NCBI GenBank assembly: GCA_020059465.1
Contig: JAGVBZ010000030.1
Span: forward strand, 1 to 64,000
Direction: 5' to 3'
From: Brevinematales bacterium
Lineage (GTDB): Bacteria; Spirochaetota; Brevinematia; Brevinematales; GWF1-51-8
DNA: 64,000 bases
Program-made: the position numbers and the translations under genes
In this document: positions 52,935-61,635 of the stretch, in pieces
Layout of the letters: each line of letters begins with the position of its first letter
Numbering within the stretch: the stretch's first letter is position 1
The notes under the pieces: model-generated
Seen by the model: the letters and a program-made list of their open reading frames with translations, nothing else
Told to the model about the DNA's origin: nothing
Database searches by the model: none

Positions 52935-53059
52935 AGAAAAAACAGCGTCACCCTGAGCATTAGTCGAAGGGTGCCGCAGAGACACCCCCGCTTCGCGAGG
53001 GCAAGCGGAGAACACGGAGGGAGAATAGTACTGCGCCCCCTCCTTGCAGTCGGGGACAA

Positions 53060-53110
53060 GCACGCTAATCCCATTACGATAGATTGTATATGGTGAAATC
53101 GTCAGCCTGC
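53060..53110 (+). repeat. Dispersed repeat R2, copy 2 of the pair
   Basis: GCACGCTAATCCCATTACGATAGATTGTATATGGTGAAATCGTCAGCCTGC, with the same nested GCT/AGC and ACGAT/ATCGT pairing. A partial third unit, GGGGGCTAATCCCATT, begins at 53155, just before the terminator of the FG-GAP gene. Confidence 0.6.
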
Positions 53111-53176
53111 CTTCTATCTTTGTTAGAAGGTAGACAGGTCCTCGCGCGAAGCGCGGGGGCTAATCCCATTGCCAAT

Positions 53177-53223
53177 AAAACGAAAAATATGGCTGTCAGT
53201 CTGCTGTTCGCAGGCTGACAGCC
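53177..53223 (-). terminator. Terminator of the FG-GAP lipoprotein gene
   Basis: On the minus strand GGCTGTCAGCCTGC and GCAGACTGACAGCC form a 14-bp stem (one wobble) with a short loop, followed by ATATTTTTCGTTTTATT. It lies 19 bases after the stop codon. Confidence 0.75.
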
Positions 53224-53241
53224 GTCCTATTCCGGAAGATT

Positions 53242-54522
53242 TTACCAATGATAGATATAAGCTGAACCCATATTCGTCAATCCGTTCACATCGTCCAGAT
53301 TTGCGCCGATTACCGCATCCGAGCAGTCATAGGACAATCCGATAGAGTACCCGAAATAATCGCCATTACCGGGATCGGAGGCGATTATTTCTTTATCCTG
53401 TGTCCAAACATATTCCGAATCATAGACAAAACGGTAGACCACACCCTGACTATTATTTCTGAAAAGCGCGGCTCCCATTACATACTTCCCGTCGCCGGAA
53501 ACTTTTACGCATGTACCCAGATGATCTCCCGTCAATGCATTCGTCGGGATTAACTTCGTCTCGTCCCAGAAGCCCTTATATTTATACAGATATATTGCCC
53601 CGGTACTATTGGTTGTCGGCGAATCGGCATTAAAACTTCCGACCGCAACCAACTGGCCGTCGTCGGAAACATCGACCGAATACCCGTATTGATCGTTACC
53701 CAATCCGTCCGATGCAAGAAGTGCGGAGTTTTGGACATATCCACTCCCGTTCCACCTGAAAACATACGCACATCCCTGATCGGTATTTGCGGCAATATCG
53801 TTTATCCACGCTCCGGAAACAACAGTATACCCGTACGCAGAAACCGCCACGCTAAACCCGTTCTCATCGATTGCCGTGGCGTCAGCGGCAACTAGGATAT
53901 ATTCATTATATGTATTCCCATCCCAGCGGAAAACGACTACGCATCCGCGTGAGGTATAATAACCCCGCGCTCCCGCTACTATAGTACCGCCATCGGGAGA
54001 AATATCGATATTTTCACCCATTTTAAGCTTATTCGTAGAAATCGAAGAAATAAGTTTAATTTCGTTCCACTTGCCATCGGTGTATTTGTATACATAAACC
54101 GCGCCGCAATTAGAATTCGCGCCGATATCCGCGGAATAAGCTCCCACAGCGATAACACTGCCGTCATCGGAAATAGCCACCGATCTGCCGAAGGAATCGC
54201 CCCATGCCCCGTCGGATGCTATAAACTCTTTAATTTCGATCCATCCCAACGAATCGTTCCATTCGTAAAGATATGCGGCCCCATGAGTCTGCTGCCATAA
54301 CTCCTGAATTCCCGGCGCTCCCACCAGCACATACTTCCCGTTCCCGCTCATCGCAACCGATTTTCCATATTCGTCACCAGCCTTTCCATTCTGAGAAAAC
54401 AGGAATTTTTCCGCAGGTTTTGAGATAAACACTCCTTGCGATGAACCCGGCTCCTGAGCACACGACAAAAAAAGTGCCGTCACCGATAAACAAAGCATCA
54501 TTCCTAAACTTCGAATACTCAT
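53242..54522 (-). CDS. FG-GAP beta-propeller lipoprotein
   Basis: 426 residues from the ATG at 54522, which has GGAGGG ahead; the track start at 54543 overlaps that site. The lipoprotein signal ends in TALFLSC. The body is about seven FG-GAP/integrin-like repeats: GDEYGKSVAMSGNGKYVLVG, GDSFGRSVAISDDGSVIAVG, NDQYGYSVDVSDDGQLVAVG and GDYFGYSIGLSYDCSDAVIG, each followed by an AYVYK/W strand. A seven-bladed propeller on the outer membrane is likely. It is unrelated in repeat type to the lipoprotein at 7161. Confidence 0.82.
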   Translation of the reverse strand: MSIRSLGMMLCLSVTALFLSCAQEPGSSQGVFISKPAEKFLFSQNGKAGDEYGKSVAMSGNGKYVLVGAPGIQELWQQTHGAAYLYEWNDSLGWIEIKEFIASDGAWGDSFGRSVAISDDGSVIAVGAYSADIGANSNCGAVYVYKYTDGKWNEIKLISSISTNKLKMGENIDISPDGGTIVAGARGYYTSRGCVVVFRWDGNTYNEYILVAADATAIDENGFSVAVSAYGYTVVSGAWINDIAANTDQGCAYVFRWNGSGYVQNSALLASDGLGNDQYGYSVDVSDDGQLVAVGSFNADSPTTNSTGAIYLYKYKGFWDETKLIPTNALTGDHLGTCVKVSGDGKYVMGAALFRNNSQGVVYRFVYDSEYVWTQDKEIIASDPGNGDYFGYSIGLSYDCSDAVIGANLDDVNGLTNMGSAYIYHW

Positions 54523-54622
54523 TTTCCCTCCAGATATTTTCATTAAAGTATTATATCACAAATGTTAATAAAAAACAAACCCGAAATCGCGTTTCATTTT
54601 TTTTACCGCTCCCACTTCTCAC

Positions 54623-54651
54623 TTGTAACTTTCCCGCTATCCCGCTATAAT
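54623..54651 (+). promoter_or_regulatory. Promoter of mnmG
   Basis: TTGTAA (54623-54628), 17 nt, TATAAT (54646-54651). The -35 falls inside a reverse copy of the ACAAGTGA-type short repeat seen at 44580-44608. Confidence 0.65.
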
Positions 54652-54677
54652 ATACCCCGAACATAAACGAGGCAATG

Positions 54678-56555
54678 ATGGAATACCCTATCCGTTATAA
54701 CGTTATCGTGATCGGGGGCGGGCACGCCGGCATCGAGGCCGCGCTCGCTTCCGCGCGAATCTTCAATACGCACGACCCCGCCCTGCGCGCGCTTCTGCTC
54801 ACGTCGAACATCGATCTCGTGGGGCAGATGCCGTGCAACCCGTCGGTCGGGGGTATCGGCAAGGGCCAGCTCGTGAAGGAGACCGACGCGCTCGGAGGGG
54901 AGATCGGGCTTGCGACAGACAGCGCGGGAATCCAGTTCCGCACCCTCAACACCCGGAAAGGCCCGGCGGTACGCTCGTCGCGCGTCCAGGCCGACAAGGC
55001 GGAGTACCGGAAATATATGCAGGACGTTATCGAACGCCAGCCGTGCCTCGATACCGCGCAGGGGCTTGCGGAGGACTTGCTGGTCGAGGACGGCGCTGTC
55101 ACAGGGGTGATCGACACGCTCGGCACCGTATACCGCGCGGACACGGTTGTGATCACGCCGGGGACGTTCCTCAACGGCGTCATCCATATCGGCTTGACGA
55201 CCATCCCGGCGGGACGGCTCGGCGAGGGCCCGGCGGTGAAGCTGTCGGACACGTTTCGGCGGCTCGGCTTCAGGGTCGGACGATTCAAGACCGGCACTCC
55301 CGCGCGCCTCGACAAACGCACGATCGACTATTCCGGAATGGATCCCCAATACGGCGACGCCCCTATCCGCCCGTTCTCGTTCCGGAGCGGCGCGATCGAG
55401 CGCGAACAGGCGCCGTGCTGGCTGACGCATACGTCGCCGGAAACCCACCGTATCATCCGCGAGAATATCGACTGCGCGCCCATGTACTCCGGGAAAATAC
55501 AGGCCACCGGAGTCCGGTACTGCCCGTCTATCGAAGACAAGATCATGAAATTTCCCGATAAAGAGCGTCACCACGTGTTCATCGAACCGGAGGGGCTGTC
55601 CACCGGCGAGGTTTACCCGAACGGTATCTCCAACGGTTTCCCGCTCGAGGTACAGATCCCGCTGATACATAGCATCCCCGGCCTAGAGCACGCGGTGATG
55701 ACGCGCCCGGCGTACGCGATCGAGCACGACTATATCGACCCGACCGAGCTGTATCCGTCGCTCGAGACCAAGCGCGTGCGGGGGCTTTTCCTCGCGGGGC
55801 AGATCAACGGGACGACCGGGTACGAGGAGGCAGCCTCGCAGGGCATGATCGCCGGCATCAACGCCGCACGCCGCGCGATGTCGATGGAGCCGTTCGTTAT
55901 CGACCGTTCGCAGGGATATATCGGCGTGCTGATCGACGATCTGACCGCGCTCGGTACGAACGAGCCGTACCGGATGTTTACGTCGCGGGTGGAATACCGT
56001 CTCGTCCTGCGCGAGGATAACGCCGACCTCCGGCTGTCGAAGCTGGGGTACGAACTCGGCATCCTGCCCGGCGAAGCGTACCGCGCGGTCGAGGAGAAGC
56101 GCACGCATATCGACACGGAAACCGCGCGCCTTCACGGCACCAAGATCAACACCACCCCCGCAGTCCTCGCATCGCTTGCGCAGATGGGCACGTCCGATAT
56201 CCGCAAACCCCAGACCCTCGCGAGCATCCTCCAACGCCCCGGTGTGACCTACGCCGCCCTCGCGGAACATTTCCCCCCGCCCGCGCTCCTGAACGATTCC
56301 GAACGGGAACAGGTCGAGACCGGCATCAAGTACGAAGGATATATCCGCGACGAGGTACGCCTGATCGAACAGTTCAAGCGGATCGAGGAGATCCGTATCC
56401 CCGACGGATTTGCGTATGAGGGGATATCCGGTCTGCGCGGCGAGGAGACCGAGAAGCTGAACCTGCACCGCCCGGTGAATCTGGGGCAGGCGTCGCGGAT
56501 ATCCGGGATACGCCCCGCCGCGATCCAGATACTCATGTTGATGCTGAAGGGGTAA
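54678..56555 (+). CDS. mnmG: tRNA uridine-5-carboxymethylaminomethyl modification enzyme MnmG
   Basis: 625 residues from the second of two adjacent ATGs (GAGG is 5 bases from it and only 2 from the first). FAD-binding [19 protein letters not shown], then [46 protein letters not shown] and [16 protein letters not shown] are standard. The C-terminal helical domain carries RYIRDE-like [19 protein letters not shown] and [17 protein letters not shown]. With MnmE it modifies the wobble uridine of several tRNAs. MnmE and RsmG are not adjacent. A 341-codon antisense ORF is a shadow. Confidence 0.96.
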   Translation: MEYPIRYNVIVIGGGHAGIEAALASARIFNTHDPALRALLLTSNIDLVGQMPCNPSVGGIGKGQLVKETDALGGEIGLATDSAGIQFRTLNTRKGPAVRSSRVQADKAEYRKYMQDVIERQPCLDTAQGLAEDLLVEDGAVTGVIDTLGTVYRADTVVITPGTFLNGVIHIGLTTIPAGRLGEGPAVKLSDTFRRLGFRVGRFKTGTPARLDKRTIDYSGMDPQYGDAPIRPFSFRSGAIEREQAPCWLTHTSPETHRIIRENIDCAPMYSGKIQATGVRYCPSIEDKIMKFPDKERHHVFIEPEGLSTGEVYPNGISNGFPLEVQIPLIHSIPGLEHAVMTRPAYAIEHDYIDPTELYPSLETKRVRGLFLAGQINGTTGYEEAASQGMIAGINAARRAMSMEPFVIDRSQGYIGVLIDDLTALGTNEPYRMFTSRVEYRLVLREDNADLRLSKLGYELGILPGEAYRAVEEKRTHIDTETARLHGTKINTTPAVLASLAQMGTSDIRKPQTLASILQRPGVTYAALAEHFPPPALLNDSEREQVETGIKYEGYIRDEVRLIEQFKRIEEIRIPDGFAYEGISGLRGEETEKLNLHRPVNLGQASRISGIRPAAIQILMLMLKG

Positions 56556-56639
56556 AACTCAATTATGAACACAGCCTCTGCTTGCGGATTGAGGCGTAAT
56601 AAGTTACAATAAGAATAAAATGTGTCATAGGAGTGTCCG

Positions 56640-57848
56640 ATGGGCGGAAAAATTCAAATCATCACCAATATCGTCGCGAGCGCGACAACTAATATCATTA
56701 CAAACACAATACCTGCCGCAGATCAGCAGATAGCGCAGACCAACGAGTTTATGCAGTCTGCGGTCGCCACCAATCTGACGGAGATGTTCCCGTTCCTCGA
56801 GACATCTGTGCTCGACAATACGATACTCGCTTATATCGCGAGCCTATTGATACTTATACTGGGGATTACCATAGTCCTGATAGTTCACAGGATCGTCCTT
56901 CACCGGATTCATAGAATTGCGGAGAAATCACAGACTAAGACGGACGATTTCATAGTCCAGCTGGTCAGGAAAGACCTCCTGCCGTTTCTTTATTTCGGCG
57001 CATTTTATCTGGCCACCCGTTTCCTGATCCTGAATAAATTTATCGACGATGCCATCAATATTATCGGGGTAATACTGATCTGTGTTCTCTTAGTCCTTTT
57101 CATATCGAGCCTCATCCGCTATTTCCTGACAAACTGGCTGATTAAACGTGAGACCGACGAGAAACGTCTCCGCACATTGAAAAGCATTGTCCCGATGGTC
57201 AACATTGTCGTCTGGATTATCGGCGTGATCTTCCTGCTGGACAACCTCGGCTTCGATATCTCGGCGGTGGTCGCGGGACTAGGTATCGGCGGTATCGCGG
57301 TGGCGTTGGCGGCGCAGGCTGTACTGGGCGACCTGTTCAGCTATTTTTCGATCCTGCTCGACCGTCCCTTCGAACTGGGGGACTTTATCATAGTCGGCGA
57401 CCTGATGGGTACTGTCGAACGGATCGGGCTGAAAACGACGCGGATCCGCAGTCTCAGCGGCGAGCAATTGATTTTTTCCAATACCGACCTGACTAAATCC
57501 CGTGTCAGCAACTATAAACGGATGCAGACCCGCCGCGTGGTATTCGGTTTCGGTGTGGTCTACGAGACACCGCTCGCCAAGCTGAAGAAAATACCTGAGA
57601 TCGTGAAAGAGATAATCGTGAGTCTCGGCAAGGAGGCGGTGTTCGACCGGGCGCATTTCCAGAAATTCGGGGATTTCAGCCTCGATTTCGAAGCGGTCTA
57701 TATCGCGCAGACCGCCGACTATAACCGTTATATGGACCTCCAGCAGACCATCAATCTCGCGCTGTTCGAACGTTTCCAGAAGGAGAAGATCGAGTTCGCG
57801 TATCCCACTCAGGTGGTGAATGTGAATCAAATGGGCGGGAAAAAATAA
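56640..57848 (+). CDS. MscS-family mechanosensitive channel
   Basis: 402 residues. An unusual polar N-terminus (VASATTNIITNTIPAADQQ) is followed by about four or five membrane helices. The pore-lining helix is VVAGLGIGGIAVALAAQAVLGDLFSYFSILLDRPFELGD, matching the MscS Gly/Ala pattern and the following beta-domain hinge. VERIGLKTTRIRSLSGEQLIFSN is the conserved cytoplasmic segment. It releases solutes on osmotic downshock. AGGAG precedes the ATG. Confidence 0.92.
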   Translation: MGGKIQIITNIVASATTNIITNTIPAADQQIAQTNEFMQSAVATNLTEMFPFLETSVLDNTILAYIASLLILILGITIVLIVHRIVLHRIHRIAEKSQTKTDDFIVQLVRKDLLPFLYFGAFYLATRFLILNKFIDDAINIIGVILICVLLVLFISSLIRYFLTNWLIKRETDEKRLRTLKSIVPMVNIVVWIIGVIFLLDNLGFDISAVVAGLGIGGIAVALAAQAVLGDLFSYFSILLDRPFELGDFIIVGDLMGTVERIGLKTTRIRSLSGEQLIFSNTDLTKSRVSNYKRMQTRRVVFGFGVVYETPLAKLKKIPEIVKEIIVSLGKEAVFDRAHFQKFGDFSLDFEAVYIAQTADYNRYMDLQQTINLALFERFQKEKIEFAYPTQVVNVNQMGGKK

Positions 57849-57965
57849 TTCGGTTCAATCCGGCAGTCCCGCATGATTTCGCCTTGATTCAACATCTTAT
57901 ATCCCCCGTCAGGCATGCGGGCTGTAGGCATGCTTTTTAAAGAATAGTATCAATGTTTTCAACAC

Positions 57966-57993
57966 TTGACAAAAATAGAAGCGGAGATATAAT
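57966..57993 (+). promoter_or_regulatory. Consensus promoter of the small lipoprotein gene
   Basis: TTGACA (57966-57971), 16 nt, TATAAT (57988-57993): both hexamers are perfect. The track start at 57953 lies ahead of it, so the ATG at 58028 is used. Confidence 0.82.
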
Positions 57994-58027
57994 TATTTCA
58001 TACGATATCCGTGAAAGGGGGATAGAA

Positions 58028-58411
58028 ATGAAGAAACTGACCGCCGCGATTGTGGTATTATCCGGCTTTATGTTCGTTCTCGCCGGATGCGGCCCCGCCG
58101 ATACTTCCCTGGTTATCGGGAACTGGTACCTGTATTCCCAATCATACGATTCGAACATCTATACGCTGAATACCACAAAAGTGCTTTCAGTATATTACGC
58201 CGATATGACGGTTGTAGCCTACGACAGGTCGTCGTCAAGCGGGCCGTACGACCATACGAACAGCGGCACTTATACTATCGACGCGAATACTAAAGAATTA
58301 AAAACATCAGTCAACGGGTATGTCAATTCATATACGTACAGCTTCCCGGATAACGATACAATGAAGCTGATTATGCCGTCCAGCGACGAAAAGGTGTTCA
58401 AGCGCTGGTAA
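58028..58411 (+). CDS. Small lipoprotein, unknown
   Basis: 127 residues from the ATG at 58028 with AAGGGGGAT ahead. The signal MKKLTAAIVVLSGFMFVLAGC ends in a classic lipobox. The mature part is short, beta-rich and lipocalin-like (VIGNWYLYSQSYDSN, GTYTIDANTKELKTSVNGY, DTMKLIMPSSDEKVFKRW). No family is recognised. Its stop codon is followed directly by the outer 64-bp direct repeat of the PIN module, so its 3' end marks an old junction. Confidence 0.75.
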   Translation: MKKLTAAIVVLSGFMFVLAGCGPADTSLVIGNWYLYSQSYDSNIYTLNTTKVLSVYYADMTVVAYDRSSSSGPYDHTNSGTYTIDANTKELKTSVNGYVNSYTYSFPDNDTMKLIMPSSDEKVFKRW

Positions 58412-58474
58412 TTTTCCCGATAGCCTCCACCAACTTATCCACCTCCCCCTCCGTGTTCCACTTCGACAGCGACA
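58411..58474. repeat. Direct repeat, outer copy of csd 3' end
   Basis: 64 bp identical at 63 positions to 59160-59223, the coding 3' end of the cysteine desulfurase gene. In that gene's frame it reads SLSKWNTEGEVDKLVEAIGK and then continues ITSA-stop into the lipoprotein gene. It looks like the former end of the desulfurase gene, left behind when the PIN module entered. Confidence 0.9.
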
Positions 58475-58493
58475 AATAGGTTTCATAAGATTT

Positions 58494-58871
58494 TTATTTC
58501 TCTAGCGGATTAATAATTTCGATATCATCGAATGCGGCAAAATCTTTGAAATTTGCGGTATATAAAACAGCTTCAATATTTTTCGCCGTTGCCAGAATAA
58601 TTGCGTCAGGGAGTTTCAGTTTCATCGATTTCCTGATTTCCACCGTGATATCCGCTATTTCCATGGAAATGGCGATAATTTCCATCATCTCCAGCATCTT
58701 CCTGATAATTGTCTCTTCTCCGGCGGAGCGAAACCGAAATCCCAACACTTCCATATAAGTAATGATGGAAACAGTTATACACTCATATCTTTCAAACAAA
58801 GAGGGATCAAGGATTCCCTGTGAAAGATAAACGATAATATTGCTGTCAAGCAATACTGCTTTACCATTCAC
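58494..58871 (-). CDS. PIN-domain toxin (VapC-like)
   Basis: 125 residues. The acidic residues of the nuclease centre are all present: D9 (VLLDSNIIVYL), E41 (ITYMEVLG), D89 (KLPDAIILATA) and D110 near TANFKDF. PIN toxins cut RNA, often tRNA or rRNA, when not bound by antitoxin. It overlaps the antitoxin gene by 11 bases. The pair occupies the 685 bp between two direct repeats and has its own promoter, so it forms a self-contained unit. Confidence 0.9.
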   Translation of the reverse strand: MNGKAVLLDSNIIVYLSQGILDPSLFERYECITVSIITYMEVLGFRFRSAGEETIIRKMLEMMEIIAISMEIADITVEIRKSMKLKLPDAIILATAKNIEAVLYTANFKDFAAFDDIEIINPLEK

Positions 58872-59076
58872 TTCTAAGCTTCCTCTGCCATTCTACCGGA
58901 TCGTCAATCTCTTGAAATACATTCGCATCTTTAGCCGCTTTAATAATACTGCGCAGAGACTCGTGTCTTTTGGATGTATTCTGCAGACGGATTTCAACTT
59001 CACCTTTCATTTTCGGAAGGTCTTTTTCTTTTATCTCGATCTTTCCGTTATCGTATATCCCATGCAGAATAATCAA
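58861..59076 (-). CDS. Antitoxin of the PIN module
   Basis: 71 residues from a TTG at 59076, which follows AAGGAGG at ideal spacing. The track's ATG at 59091 would leave only a 5-nt leader from the promoter and has no such site, although it cannot be excluded. The N-terminal half IILHGIYDNGKIEIKEKDLP and EVEIRL resembles the short DNA-binding fold of DUF104/AbrB-like antitoxins. The C-terminal half is charged, helical and should wrap the toxin (RSIIKAAKDANVFQEIDDP). Confidence 0.75.
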   Translation of the reverse strand: MIILHGIYDNGKIEIKEKDLPKMKGEVEIRLQNTSKRHESLRSIIKAAKDANVFQEIDDPVEWQRKLRSEW

Positions 59077-59102
59077 AATATCCTCCTTCATTTCTACAGA
59101 AA

Positions 59103-59131
59103 ATTCTAATTTCTTATTATAGAATTGTCAA
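59103..59131 (-). promoter_or_regulatory. Promoter of the PIN toxin-antitoxin module
   Basis: On the minus strand TTGACA (59131-59126), 17 nt, TAGAAT (59108-59103). It lies inside the segment between the direct repeats, so the module carries its own promoter. Confidence 0.65.
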
Positions 59132-59149
59132 TGAATAGCGGGATTTGTA

Positions 59150-60286
59150 CTATCCGCTCATTTTCCCGATAGCCTCCACCAACTTATCCACCTCCCCCTC
59201 CGTGTTCCACTTCGAGAGCGACACCCGCACTGTTCCCAACGGATATGTGCCGAGAGCGCGGTGGATCATGGGCGCGCAGTGAAGCCCTGTCCGTACGGCT
59301 ATCCCGTACATATTCGCGAGAATATATCCCGTCTCCTCCGGGTCTTTCCCTTCTATAACAAAACTCATGATCGCGGGGCGGGAATTCCCGATCAGCCGGA
59401 TTCCCTTTATCCCGGATATGCCGTTCGTCAGGCGTTCCATCAGCTCAGCCGCGCGGGACTCGTCCGCCTCCATCGCGCCGCCTTCCAGCGTCCTAACTCC
59501 CTCGTTCAGCGAGATAATGCCGGGGATATTGAGAGTGCCGGATTCGTAATAGAGCGGCATCGCTTCGGGCTGATACAGGTCTTCGCTCTTCACCCCGGTC
59601 CCGCCGGTCAGGAGCGGTTCGGGCCGGACTCCCTCACGGATATACAGCCCGCCGATACCTTGCAGACCCCGCAGACCCTTATGCCCGGTGAACGCCAGCA
59701 GGTCGATATGCATCGCTTCGACGTCGATAGGGATATGCCCGGCGGACTGGGACGCGTCCACCAGGAACGGTATCCCCCGTTCGCGCGCGGCTTTCCCTAC
59801 CGCCGCGGTATCCTGCACAGCCCCCGTGACATTGGAACAATGATTGACCGCGATCAGTTTCGTATCGGGACGTATCGCGCGGATAATATCGTCAGGATCG
59901 GCCGCTCCGTTCGAGTCGCACCGGACGAACTCCACATGAGCGCCCCCCTCGTGTTCGAGCCGTTTCAACGGGCGGATCACCGAATTATGCTCGGTCATTG
60001 TGGTCACTATATGCGCGCGGTTCAGCGATAATCCCCTGATTGCGAGGTTGAGGGAATGGGTGCCGCCGGAGGTGAACACGATCCGCGATTTATCGGACGC
60101 GCCGAAAAAACGCGCGAGCCTGTCACGGCAGTCCTCCGCCGCGCTCTCGTACGGGTTTCCGGTGAACGAGCCCCGGTTTCCTTCGACCGGCGGCGCGGAT
60201 AGATACTCGTTAACAGCGCGGATGACGCTGTCGGGCTTCGGCCATCCGGTCGCGGCGTTATTCATATAAATCAATTTTCGCTCCAT
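59150..60286 (-). CDS. Cysteine desulfurase-like class V aminotransferase
   Basis: 378 residues. PLP-enzyme motifs: MNNAATGWPKPDSVIRAV (N-terminus), FTSGGTHSLNLAIRG, TEHNSVIRPL, VNHCSNVTGAVQD, LVDASQSAGHIPID, and FTGHKGLRGLQGIGGLYI with the Schiff-base Lys. RTGLHCAPMIHRALGTYP near the end carries the catalytic Cys. This layout matches the family of cysteine desulfurases not clustered with isc genes. Its 3' end is duplicated at 58411-58474, so the present last three residues (MSG) come from the inserted segment. It overlaps phoH (TGATG). Confidence 0.87.
   Translation of the reverse strand: MERKLIYMNNAATGWPKPDSVIRAVNEYLSAPPVEGNRGSFTGNPYESAAEDCRDRLARFFGASDKSRIVFTSGGTHSLNLAIRGLSLNRAHIVTTMTEHNSVIRPLKRLEHEGGAHVEFVRCDSNGAADPDDIIRAIRPDTKLIAVNHCSNVTGAVQDTAAVGKAARERGIPFLVDASQSAGHIPIDVEAMHIDLLAFTGHKGLRGLQGIGGLYIREGVRPEPLLTGGTGVKSEDLYQPEAMPLYYESGTLNIPGIISLNEGVRTLEGGAMEADESRAAELMERLTNGISGIKGIRLIGNSRPAIMSFVIEGKDPEETGYILANMYGIAVRTGLHCAPMIHRALGTYPLGTVRVSLSKWNTEGEVDKLVEAIGKMSG
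59160..59223. repeat. Direct repeat, inner copy at csd 3' end
   Basis: Coding end of the desulfurase gene, 63 of 64 bases identical to 58411-58474; the only difference is CGAGAGC versus CGACAGC. With its partner it encloses the PIN module. Confidence 0.9.
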
Positions 60287-61614
60287 CAGAGCAGATCGGT
60301 CGCGAGTTCGGCGAGTTCGGAACGTTCGCCGCGTTCGAGCGTAATATGCGCGTAGAGTTCCTGCCCCTTTATTTTATCGATCAGGTAGGTCAGCCCGTTG
60401 CTACGGGAGTCGAGGTAGGGTGTGTCGATCTGGTACGGGTCGCCGGTAAACACCACCTTAGTGCCCTCGCCCGCGCGGGTGATAATCGTCTTGACCTCGT
60501 GCGGTGTCAGATTCTGCGCCTCGTCTATAATGAAGTACACCTTCGACAGGCTCCGTCCGCGTATATACGCGAGCGGCATAATCTGGAGGGTGTCGTTATC
60601 AAGAAGCTGGTCGATACTGCGGAAGTCGGCAGTGCCGTCGTCGAACTGGTGCTTGATGACGCCGAGGTTATCGTAGAGAGGCTGCATATACGGGTCGATC
60701 TTGCTGCGGATATCGCCCGGAAGGTACCCGATATCGCGGTTGGATAACGGGATAATCGGACGCGCGAGCAGTACCTGCTTGTACTTCCCGAGGCATTCGA
60801 GCGCCGCCGCGAGCGCCATCAGCGTCTTCCCGGTGCCGGCCTTCCCGGAGAGGGTCACCAGCTGTATCCGGGGGTTGGTCAGCGCGTCGAGGGAAAACGT
60901 CTGCTCGGCGTTGCGCGGCATAATCCCGTACGCCTCGCGCTTCTCCACAATATGCAGACTATCGTCGTATTTCTGATACTTGCATATCGCGCCTTTTTTC
61001 CCGTTACGGAGGATATAGTACTCGTTCGGTAAAGGCTCGATATTCAGTCCGGAGCTTTTCAGAGCGATCTGCCCCTCGGTGTAGAACCTGTCGATCAGCT
61101 GGGTATCCACATCCTCGATACAGTTCTTCCCGGTGTAGAGGTCGTCGATACTCTTGATCTTACCGGTCTCGTAGTCTTCGGCGGCGATTCCGATGCTCTT
61201 CGACTTCATGCGGAGGTTGATATCCTTTGAGACGAGATACACCCGCTCCTTACCATACTTATTAGCGAGATTGTATGCCACAGAAAGAATACGATGATCG
61301 GGGCTGTCCTCCCAGAACACCTCGCGGAGATACTCGTCCTTTTTAATGTTCGTATCGACCATGAGAATCCCGCCGGTATCGAGCACCACCCCCTCGTTAA
61401 GAAGCTGGTCTTCGCTCAGGCTGTCCAGCTCACGGGTGAACTCGCGGGCGTTGTAATTGATGATCTCGTTTCCCTTCTTGAACTTATCCACTTCTTCGAG
61501 CATGGTGATCGGAATAACCACATTATGCTCCTGAAACGAATAGATGCTGCGGAAATCGAAAAGTACGACATTGGTATCCAGCACGAATATCTTGTTGCTG
61601 TTTCTCTCAAGCAT
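60286..61614 (-). CDS. PhoH-family ATPase with N-terminal PIN domain
   Basis: 442 residues. The N-terminal PIN domain has FVLDTNVVLFD (D13), TMLEEVDKFK and SPDHRILSVAYNL with VSKDINLRMK. The PhoH ATPase follows with Walker A LSGKAGTGKTLMALAA, VLLARPIIPLSNRDIGYLPGD and DEAQNLTPHEVKTIITRAG (Walker B), then FTGDPYQIDTPYLDSRSNGL. Such PIN-PhoH fusions act on RNA as helicase-nucleases. TGGAGGGCG precedes the ATG. The gene and csd overlap by one base. Confidence 0.92.
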   Translation of the reverse strand: MLERNSNKIFVLDTNVVLFDFRSIYSFQEHNVVIPITMLEEVDKFKKGNEIINYNAREFTRELDSLSEDQLLNEGVVLDTGGILMVDTNIKKDEYLREVFWEDSPDHRILSVAYNLANKYGKERVYLVSKDINLRMKSKSIGIAAEDYETGKIKSIDDLYTGKNCIEDVDTQLIDRFYTEGQIALKSSGLNIEPLPNEYYILRNGKKGAICKYQKYDDSLHIVEKREAYGIMPRNAEQTFSLDALTNPRIQLVTLSGKAGTGKTLMALAAALECLGKYKQVLLARPIIPLSNRDIGYLPGDIRSKIDPYMQPLYDNLGVIKHQFDDGTADFRSIDQLLDNDTLQIMPLAYIRGRSLSKVYFIIDEAQNLTPHEVKTIITRAGEGTKVVFTGDPYQIDTPYLDSRSNGLTYLIDKIKGQELYAHITLERGERSELAELATDLL

Positions 61615-61635
61615 GAACGCCCTCCATTAAGCCGA

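Noticed and set aside
54645-55670. 341-codon ORF opposite mnmG
   Set aside because: It is the antisense shadow of the strongly conserved MnmG N-terminal half, with an Arg-rich translation typical of such frames.
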